Source of the DNA: an uncultured bacterium
GTDB taxonomy: Bacteria > Calescibacteriota > Calescibacteriia > Calescibacteriales > Calescibacteriaceae
Direction: 5' to 3'
Length of the DNA stretch: 29,383 bases
Assembly: GCA_938036315.1 (NCBI GenBank)
Contig: CALHPK010000014.1
Span: 1 to 29,383 of the forward strand
The translations under genes were made by a program, and so were the position numbers. Shown here piece by piece: positions 24,271 to 29,383 of the stretch (within the stretch, counting starts at the first letter, position 1; each line of letters opens with the position of its first letter). Below the pieces are notes generated by a model. It was not told the origin of the DNA. It did no database searches and saw nothing but the letters and a program-made list of their open reading frames with translations.

Positions 24271-25779
24271 ATGGTCGAGGTTAAAAATTGCCTTATATCT
24301 GTTTATAATAAGGATGGGGTACTGAAATTCGCATCTGAGCTTTCTAAACTTGGCGTAAGAATTTATGCAACAGATGGGACTGCAAAACATCTGCTAGCAG
24401 GGGGGGTGAAAGTAATACCAATTTCCAAAATCACAGGGTTTGATAAGCTGCTTGATGGGAACATAAAAACTCTTCATCCGGGAATTTTCAAGAGGATCTT
24501 GGCAACAGAAAAAGAAGCCAAAAAATTGAAAACAAAAAGATTTGAGATGTTGGTTGTAAATCTGTATCCCCCAGAGAAGGAGCCAGATATAGGTGGTGTG
24601 TCATTGATACGAGCTGGAATTAAGCGTTGGAATGAAACAGTAGTTGTTGTCGATCCGCAGGATTACGGAGTTGTAGAAAATGGACTAAAACAAGAACGTG
24701 GAGTAGATGATAAAATCAGAGATGAACTCAATAAAAAGGCTGCAATATATGTTTTGAAATACCAGATAGAAAATTATAGGAAATATTACGGTTGGGAGCT
24801 ATTGCCCTACTTGATAGAGATTAAAAAAGAGTTGAGATATGGAACAAATCCATCTCGAAAGGGTTTTGTTGGTTCTGAACTCCCAACTTATAGCTTTGAC
24901 GTTCTGAAAGGTGAAATATCATACAACAATGTTTACGATGCTGATTCTGCCTTAAGATGTGCTCTTGCTCTGCAACGAATTTTCAAAAAGCCAAGCGTAT
25001 GTATAGTCAAGCATGGGAGTCCCTGCGGAGCGAGTGTAGCTGACGATCAATCTGAAGCTATAAGGAGGGCATGGGAGTCAGATCCTATATCCGCTTACGG
25101 AGGCGTAATTGCACTCCCGTTTAAAATAAAGTACCCTTCCGCTGAGCAACTTAAAGGGAAATTCTTTGATGTTATAGTTATGTTGGATTCTGATGCCGAA
25201 TCACAAATGGTTATTTACAATAAGAACGCAAAGATAATAAAGGTAGGAAAGGAAGCCATCGATTCAACGGAAAAGATTATGGAAATAAGAAGTGCTCTTG
25301 GAAGCTACATAATTGAAATTTACTCTGATAATGAAGAGGATATACAGAGCCACAATTTCAAACCGGCTTACACGTTCGATTTTTCGGATTCGGACATCAG
25401 GGAACTTGAATTCTCATATACTGTGGCAAGATTTGTGAAATCAAATGCGGTAGTAGTGTCATCAGGTTTTCAGACTCTGGGAGTAGGAGGGGGTTCTACA
25501 TCTCGTATAGATGCAACAAAATTTGCACTGATGAAAACTAAAGAGTTTCTAAAAAGGCAAGAAGAAAGAGTAGAAAAATTTTATATATCATCAGATGGTT
25601 TTTTCCCATTTCCAGATTCAATCGAAACAATATACGAGGAAATAAGGTCTGTAGTGCCTGATTCTGAAATATTCGTGGCCCAGCCTGGTGGTTCAATAAG
25701 AGATGAAGAAGTAATTAAAGTGGCTGAAAAATTAGGAGTAAAAATGTTCATAACTGGGAAAAGATGCTTTAGGCACTAA
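24271..25779 (+). CDS. purH: PurH: AICAR transformylase / IMP cyclohydrolase (divergent, Thermotoga-like)
   Basis: 502 residues. It should catalyse the last two steps of IMP synthesis. The N-terminal IMP cyclohydrolase domain has ISVYNKDGVLKFA, ATDGTAKHL, TGFDKLLDGNIKTLHPGIF and VVNLYPPE...PDIGGVSLIRAG. The AICAR transformylase part has LRYGTNP, VKHGSPCGAS (Lys-His pair), SDGFFPFPDSIE and QPGGSIRDEEVI, and ends KRCFRH. Against typical PurH there are substitutions: Asp in T-D-G-T, Asn in LDGNIK, Ser in SPCG, and GGGSTSR for GAGQxSR. From memory, several of these (NLYPP, IGGV, SPCG) resemble the short PurH of Thermotoga maritima. All motifs are uninterrupted, so it is probably functional. No other purine gene is adjacent. 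Confidence 0.9.
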   Translation: MVEVKNCLISVYNKDGVLKFASELSKLGVRIYATDGTAKHLLAGGVKVIPISKITGFDKLLDGNIKTLHPGIFKRILATEKEAKKLKTKRFEMLVVNLYPPEKEPDIGGVSLIRAGIKRWNETVVVVDPQDYGVVENGLKQERGVDDKIRDELNKKAAIYVLKYQIENYRKYYGWELLPYLIEIKKELRYGTNPSRKGFVGSELPTYSFDVLKGEISYNNVYDADSALRCALALQRIFKKPSVCIVKHGSPCGASVADDQSEAIRRAWESDPISAYGGVIALPFKIKYPSAEQLKGKFFDVIVMLDSDAESQMVIYNKNAKIIKVGKEAIDSTEKIMEIRSALGSYIIEIYSDNEEDIQSHNFKPAYTFDFSDSDIRELEFSYTVARFVKSNAVVVSSGFQTLGVGGGSTSRIDATKFALMKTKEFLKRQEERVEKFYISSDGFFPFPDSIETIYEEIRSVVPDSEIFVAQPGGSIRDEEVIKVAEKLGVKMFITGKRCFRH

Positions 25780-25837
25780 AGGATCGGAGATTTCCACAAA
25801 GCTGATCTTATTATCTAACAGCAACTAATTTAAGAGT

Positions 25838-26803
25838 ATGACACCGTTTCTGACTTTTGGGCTATTACTTGTAAATATGACGATAAAATTCGCAACGATA
25901 GCACCTGAGGGTACATTTTGGCACAAAACTGCATTGCAGTTGAAAAATTCTGTTGAGAAAGGTGAGAAAATAAGGATGATCATTTACCTTGGAGCATCTA
26001 TGGGTGATGAGGTAGATATAGTCAGAAAACTTAGGATTGGACAGATTCACGGTGCAGCGATTACAAGCCACGGAGCGGAGGTGATCTCTCCTGAAATCAG
26101 AGCTTTTGACACTCCTGGTGTTTTTAGATCATATGAAGAATTTTTTACCATTAGAGAAAAGTTATTCCCTGAGCTGCAAAGAGCTTTTTATGAAAAGGGG
26201 TATATCCTTCTTTCGCATTTTGCTATAGGGTTTGTTTACATATTCTCAAGAAAAGAGAATCCATTGGGAACAAACCTGTGGGTATGGACTGGTGATATTC
26301 TTGCGGAAGCGCAGGCGAAGGAAATGTCTGCAGCCTTCAGGATCATTCCACTACAAATTACAGATGTATTGCAGGCACTTGCCACTGGTATGGTTGAGTC
26401 TGTACTCAATGCCTTCTACGCACTCCAATCATTGCAATGGGGAGGCTTTATAAAGTCATACATACCTGAACCGCTATATCTGTACACGGGAGTAGTCATA
26501 GTGAGAAAAGATATTTGGGATAAAATTCCTATTGCTCAAGAGGAAAAACAAAAAGGCGCAAAAGATATATACAAAAGTATGCTGGACATTGAGAGAGAGA
26601 TAATTAAATTGAATGAACAAGTTGAGAAAGATATCAGAGGCTCTGTGAAAGTCATCCAAGATGAGAAAGTAATAGAGAAAATCAAAGAGCTGAACGAGAG
26701 AGTAAAAAGGAGGATTTTAGATGAGAAGCCAGAAATCAGAAGATTTCATAGCCTAATTGAAAAGGAGTTAGCAGAATTGCGAAGGGAAAGGTCTACGAGG
26801 TAG
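25838..26803 (+). CDS. TRAP-type transporter substrate-binding protein (DctP family)
   Basis: 321 residues. IKFATIAPEGTFWHK, YLGASMGDEVDIVRKLRIGQIHGAAITSHG, FDTPGVFRSYEEFF and LQALATGMVESVLNAFYALQSLQW match DctP/DctP-like receptors. The N-terminus (MTPFLTFGLLLVN) is hydrophobic but has no basic residues, so export is uncertain; the ATG at 25880 (MTIKFATI) would remove it. The usual Arg-bearing 'KxR' strand that binds carboxylates reads LGTNLWVWTGD, so the ligand may differ from a simple dicarboxylate. The last ~90 residues are a highly charged helical extension. No DctQ or DctM membrane subunit is nearby. It follows purH by 58 bp on the same strand. Confidence 0.82.
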   Translation: MTPFLTFGLLLVNMTIKFATIAPEGTFWHKTALQLKNSVEKGEKIRMIIYLGASMGDEVDIVRKLRIGQIHGAAITSHGAEVISPEIRAFDTPGVFRSYEEFFTIREKLFPELQRAFYEKGYILLSHFAIGFVYIFSRKENPLGTNLWVWTGDILAEAQAKEMSAAFRIIPLQITDVLQALATGMVESVLNAFYALQSLQWGGFIKSYIPEPLYLYTGVVIVRKDIWDKIPIAQEEKQKGAKDIYKSMLDIEREIIKLNEQVEKDIRGSVKVIQDEKVIEKIKELNERVKRRILDEKPEIRRFHSLIEKELAELRRERSTR

Positions 26804-26812
26804 ATTTTCAAA

Positions 26813-28036
26813 TTACAAATTTTTTTTCAAATCCCAAAGGACGTCCAAGAATAGATCAATTTCTTTTTTTTGAATAACAAGTGGAGGAAGAATTCTTATT
26901 CTGATGTCTCCTTTATATGATTTTAGTACATTAGCTATTATTCCGCGCTCTATAAGAAATTGATTTATGTCTGTAGGCTTTTTTTTCAGATTGTTTTCAT
27001 CGCCCAAAGTTATCCCGAGCATAAGTCCTTTCCCATCTACACCAAAGCCAATTTCTTCTTTTATTTTTTTTGCAAGGTAGTTACCCTTCACGGCAACTTC
27101 CCGGAGAAATTTCTCCCTCCTTACTCTGCTTATAACATAGGTGCCAGCAACGCAAGACAGGGGATTTCCTCCAAAGGTTGAAGCATGGAGACCTGGCTTT
27201 ACGCACTCGGATATTTCCTCAGATACCGCTGTGACACCTAATGGTAAACCTCCGCCAATTGCTTTTGAGGAAGTCAGAATGTCAGGAAAAATGCCGTCCC
27301 ACTCAAAGCACCAGAATTTTCCAGTCTTTCCAACTCCGGTCTGAATTTCATCAACAACAAGAAGGGTTTCTGTTCTTTTACATAGGTTGGCAAGCTCTTT
27401 GAGAAATTCTTTTGGAGGAGTGATGACGCCTGATTCTCCCTGAATTGGTTCCACGATGACCGCTGCATATTTGCCGGTTTTGAGTTCTGCTTCTACCGCT
27501 TCTAAATCTCCGTAATTTACAAAGTTAAAACCTTCAAGGAGGGGGTAAAATGGTTTTTTAAATTCTTCTTTCCAAGTGGCTGATAGTGCACCTGTGGTTC
27601 TGCCGTGGAAAGCTCCTACAAAACATAAGAAATTCATTTTCTTCCCTTGGAAGAATAATCTGGAGAACTTTATTGAGGCCTCTATGGCTTCTGCGCCAGA
27701 ATTGGACAGGAAAATCTTGTACTTTTTCTGAAGAGTTTTCAGAAATTCCTCTCCGAATTTTATCTGGCTTTTGTCATAAAGAAGGTTTGAGACGTGTAGA
27801 TATAGCTTTATCTGTTTTCTAAGAGCTGTCAGGAGTTCTGGAACTGAATGTCCTAAGACCATCACACCGATGCCAGAGATCATATCAAGGTATTTTTTTT
27901 TACCGGAATATATGAAGCATCCCGATGCTCTGTCAACAGAGATCGGATACTTTGAGTATGTGTTGAGAAAATAGTTGTGGTATTTATTATGCACCGGTTT
28001 ATAGAAAATTTCTTTTTGAATTCTTTGGCTATGCAA
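26813..28036 (-). CDS. argD: Class III aminotransferase, acetylornithine/ornithine type
   Basis: 407 residues of fold-type I PLP enzymes. Motifs: YLDMISGIGVMVLGHSVPEL, FLSNSGAEAIEASIKFSR (PLP phosphate loop), FHGRTTGALSAT, VEPIQGESGVI, LLVVDEIQTGVGKTGKFW and ILTSSKAIGGGLPLG, where the Lys of SSKAIGGG binds PLP. These fit acetylornithine aminotransferase (ArgD) best, but ornithine, succinylornithine or putrescine-type aminotransferases are close. The start is uncertain: TTG 28036 gives 407 residues. GTG 27994 (13 bases after a weak purine stretch) gives 393 residues and aligns better with the usual YLLNTYNRYP-like start. Convergent with the TRAP gene, 9 bp apart. Confidence 0.88.
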   Translation of the reverse strand: MHSQRIQKEIFYKPVHNKYHNYFLNTYSKYPISVDRASGCFIYSGKKKYLDMISGIGVMVLGHSVPELLTALRKQIKLYLHVSNLLYDKSQIKFGEEFLKTLQKKYKIFLSNSGAEAIEASIKFSRLFFQGKKMNFLCFVGAFHGRTTGALSATWKEEFKKPFYPLLEGFNFVNYGDLEAVEAELKTGKYAAVIVEPIQGESGVITPPKEFLKELANLCKRTETLLVVDEIQTGVGKTGKFWCFEWDGIFPDILTSSKAIGGGLPLGVTAVSEEISECVKPGLHASTFGGNPLSCVAGTYVISRVRREKFLREVAVKGNYLAKKIKEEIGFGVDGKGLMLGITLGDENNLKKKPTDINQFLIERGIIANVLKSYKGDIRIRILPPLVIQKKEIDLFLDVLWDLKKNL

Positions 28037-28062
28037 ATTTCAGTTTTTATTTTATTTTTATA

Positions 28063-28153
28063 TTCCTTTTATTTTGTGCTTGATTTTCTGATGAAAAACT
28101 GGTTTTCCTTCTGTTTATTGATTAACCGATTAAATTGGTAGGATATGGAAAGG
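28063..28153. repeat. Direct repeat, copy 1: duplicate of the htpX leader and first codons
   Basis: About 91 bp nearly identical to 28768-28859, from TTCCTTTTATTTTGTGCTTG through ATGGAAAGG. Differences are clustered in the middle: copy 2 has TTGACA where copy 1 reads TTCTGATGA. An imperfect dyad CCGATT-A-AATTGG (28126-28138) and the TAGGAT before the ATG are shared. The two copies are 705 bp apart and in the same orientation. Confidence 0.93.
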
Positions 28154-28291
28154 ATTAAATTGGTTAAAAATATGGATTTCTGGCGATTCAGCTGGAGTTG
28201 GGATAAACGAAATAGTTCATCTGCACCCCCAAAATGGGATAGAAAGCAAAGTACTTTGTATATGACCGATTCATCTGCCCATTGCGTGTAG
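28145..28291 (+). CDS. Possible 48-residue Trp-rich peptide starting in the repeat (uncertain)
   Basis: An ORF starts at the ATG that corresponds to the htpX start in repeat copy 1. It has the same TAGGAT leader, shares MER.K with HtpX, and then diverges completely. The remainder contains four tryptophans (W13, W17, W19, W31) and many Ser/Lys residues, has no membrane helix, and ends in AHCV and TAG. It may be an expressed small protein using the duplicated leader, or a chance frame after a duplication breakpoint. Other frames are also partly open here. Coding status cannot be decided from sequence. Confidence 0.25.
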   Translation: MERIKLVKNMDFWRFSWSWDKRNSSSAPPKWDRKQSTLYMTDSSAHCV

Positions 28292-28331
28292 AGAAAGGGG
28301 AATTTATGAAAGAATGTAAGGAGACAAAGAT

Positions 28332-28622
28332 ATGACAAAGAAAAAAAGGATGAATTCGAAATTTAAGGGGTTGGTTTTCTTGCTTTTAAGGCTATTTTTT
28401 GTATTCATGATCTTCATAGTTTTCTCTATTTACGGTTGCGGTGAAGTAACAACGCCTACCAAACACTGTACTGACCCCGATTACCCATTATGGTGTCCTG
28501 ATCATCGCTGGTGTTGTCCTTCTGGTTTCCCAATATCCTGCGGTGGTCTATGCTACAAAACAAGAGAAGATGCCGTGCGTAACTGCAGTGCGTCAATAGA
28601 TACCTGCGAGCCTGAAAAGTAA
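28332..28622 (+). CDS. Small cysteine-rich lipoprotein
   Basis: 96 residues. A basic N-terminus (MTKKKRMNSKFK), a 20-residue hydrophobic core and the lipobox IYGC make C36 the lipidated residue. The mature 61-residue part has eight more cysteines (46, 55, 61, 62, 70, 74, 85, 92). Their spacing is C-x8-C-x5-CC-x7-C-x3-C-x10-C-x6-C, enough for four disulfides. The segment LWCPDHRWCCPSGFPISCGG, then LCY.T...A...C, resembles small extracellular Cys-rich repeats I recall from delta-proteobacterial secreted proteins. AAGGAG lies about 8 bases before ATG 28332, so it is probably well translated. It sits between the two htpX-leader repeats. Function unknown: a disulfide-stabilised surface knot, binding module or inhibitor are all possible. 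Confidence 0.8.
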   Translation: MTKKKRMNSKFKGLVFLLLRLFFVFMIFIVFSIYGCGEVTTPTKHCTDPDYPLWCPDHRWCCPSGFPISCGGLCYKTREDAVRNCSASIDTCEPEK

Positions 28623-28649
28623 AAGTCTCCCACCCCTTGGATGGGACTT
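28623..28649 (+). terminator. Hairpin after the Cys-rich lipoprotein gene
   Basis: AAGTCTCCCA and TGGGACTT pair as an 8-bp stem with one bulged T and a loop of about 9 bases, starting right after the TAA. The T-run after it is poor (TATCTT), so termination may be partial. Confidence 0.45.
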
Positions 28650-28767
28650 ATCTTAGATAATTGCAGAGGATGCCACCTATTACACCGTAGATATCATTTT
28701 ATGAAAGTTTTATCTTTCGGAATTGATTTTGAGTATATGCTGTTGTGATCCACAATTTATTATATTG

Positions 28768-28859
28768 TTCCTTTTATTTTGTGCTTGATTTTGACAAAAA
28801 AAACTGATTTTCCTTCTGTTTATTGATTAACCGATTAAAATTGGTAGGATATGGAAAGG
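28768..28859. repeat. Direct repeat, copy 2: htpX leader and first codons
   Basis: About 92 bp matching 28063-28153. This copy leads into the intact htpX frame. It has a TTGACA (28791-28796) absent from copy 1 and the dyad CCGATT-AA-AATTGG (28831-28844) just before TAGGAT and the htpX ATG, a plausible operator or leader element. Confidence 0.93.
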
Positions 28860-29383
28860 TTTAAAACATTTCTTCTGCTGACTGTTTTGACTGCAATCCT
28901 TCTTTTTATGGGGCAATTAATAGGTGGTAGAACTGGACTCACGATAGCTCTTGCTTTGGCTGGGGTTATGAACTTTATAGCATATTTTCTATCTGACAAG
29001 ATTGTCTTAGCTATGTATGGTGCGAAAGAGCTCTCCGCAGCTGAAGCTCCTTCACTTCACAGGATTGTGGAGGAGCTCTCCGTATCGGCAGGGATTCCAA
29101 AACCTAAGCTTTACATTGTTCCTTCGCCTTCTCCAAATGCCTTTGCTACCGGGCGTTCGCCTTCTAATGGAGTAGTAGCGGTAACACAGGGTTTATTGAG
29201 AATTCTGAATGAAAACGAAGTAAGAGGAGTAATAGCGCACGAACTTGCACATATAAAAAATAGAGATACGCTTGTTCAGGTTGTTGCTGCAACAATAGCA
29301 GGAGCAATAATGTACCTTGCTAATATGCTGAGATGGAGCTTGTTTTTGTTTGGTCCAAGACACAGTGATGAAAGGGAGGGGGG
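28851..29383 (+). CDS. htpX: HtpX-type membrane zinc metalloprotease, N-terminal part (runs off window)
   Basis: 177 codons are present and the frame is open at the right edge. MERFKTFLLLTVLTAILLFM starts a first membrane helix, followed by a second (about 28-47, ALALAGVMNFIAYFL). Then comes the DKIVLAMYGAKELS linker, PKLYIVPSPSPNAFATGR and the catalytic HELAH (130-134) in GVIAHELAHIKNRD. This order is that of HtpX, an M48-family inner-membrane protease for damaged membrane proteins, often heat-inducible. The third zinc ligand lies beyond the window. ATG 28851 follows TAGGAT. The upstream region is repeat copy 2. Confidence 0.93.
   Translation, partial: MERFKTFLLLTVLTAILLFMGQLIGGRTGLTIALALAGVMNFIAYFLSDKIVLAMYGAKELSAAEAPSLHRIVEELSVSAGIPKPKLYIVPSPSPNAFATGRSPSNGVVAVTQGLLRILNENEVRGVIAHELAHIKNRDTLVQVVAATIAGAIMYLANMLRWSLFLFGPRHSDEREG

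Larger units (their letters stand above)
28037..28331. other. Gene-poor stretch carrying the first copy of the htpX leader repeat
   Basis: This 295-bp gap between the divergent argD-like gene and the small lipoprotein gene contains repeat copy 1 (28063-28153) and the 48-codon ORF that starts in it. Nothing else was recognised; reading frames here do not resemble a known protein or insertion sequence. Confidence 0.5.

Noticed and set aside
24271-25779. purH as a decaying pseudogene because of unusual motif residues
   Set aside because: The frame is intact over the expected length and both catalytic blocks are present; the substitutions resemble those of a known thermophile type.
28069-28338. 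89-codon ORF on the - strand across repeat copy 1
   Set aside because: It overlaps the lipoprotein start, resembles no known family, and contains the reverse of the leader repeat, so it is probably by chance.

Overview
The window is an AT-rich, gene-dense bacterial chromosome segment. The organism has a Gram-negative envelope: there is an ADP-heptose/LPS-type kinase, two proteins with lipobox signal peptides, SecD/SecF, and complex I subunit NuoCD. A Thermotoga-like PurH, a pyruvoyl-dependent arginine decarboxylase and a scattered gene order would fit a deep-branching, possibly thermophilic, uncultured lineage. No rRNA or other phylogenetic marker is present, so I do not name a taxon. I saw no tRNA, rRNA, CRISPR array or intact insertion sequence.

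Layout. 1-350: C-terminal end of an Rpn-type nuclease/transposase relative. 472-3562 (+): biotin carboxylase, biotin carrier protein and a zinc-containing reductase, probably an acyl-CoA carboxylation module. 3564-5847 (-): HemW, then a class III adenylate cyclase fused to an RDD membrane domain. 5905-6675 (+): orphan ABC-2 permease. 6682-7446 (-): metallophosphoesterase. 7608-9530 (+): long-chain acyl-CoA synthetase. 9650-13338 (-): secD-secF-pstC. 13479-17644 (+): nuoCD, a DUF1015 protein and a radical SAM/SPASM enzyme. 17660-20317 (-): lipoprotein penicillin-acylase homologue. 20575-23145 (+): heptose kinase, arginine decarboxylase and agmatinase. 23216-24205 (-): P1-family peptidase. 24271-26803 (+): PurH and a TRAP-type binding protein. 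26813-28036 (-): ArgD-like aminotransferase. 28063-29383 (+): a duplicated htpX leader flanking a small cysteine-rich lipoprotein gene, then htpX, cut by the window edge.

How genes work together. The clearest pathway is arginine to agmatine to putrescine plus urea (21669-23145), with an arginine-biosynthesis-type aminotransferase 3.7 kb away. Biotin carboxylase and biotin carrier form one enzyme, split by a single in-frame TAG. SecD and SecF form one complex. Several proteins lack their usual partners here: PstC without PstA/B/S, NuoCD without other Nuo genes, an ABC-2 permease without an ATPase, and a TRAP receptor without its membrane subunits.

Strand changes 12 times in 29 kb, and four of six convergent pairs are separated by 15 bp or less. 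This is mostly housekeeping DNA with shuffled gene order. The least ordinary parts are the htpX repeat/lipoprotein locus, the cyclase-RDD fusion and the amber-split carboxylase.
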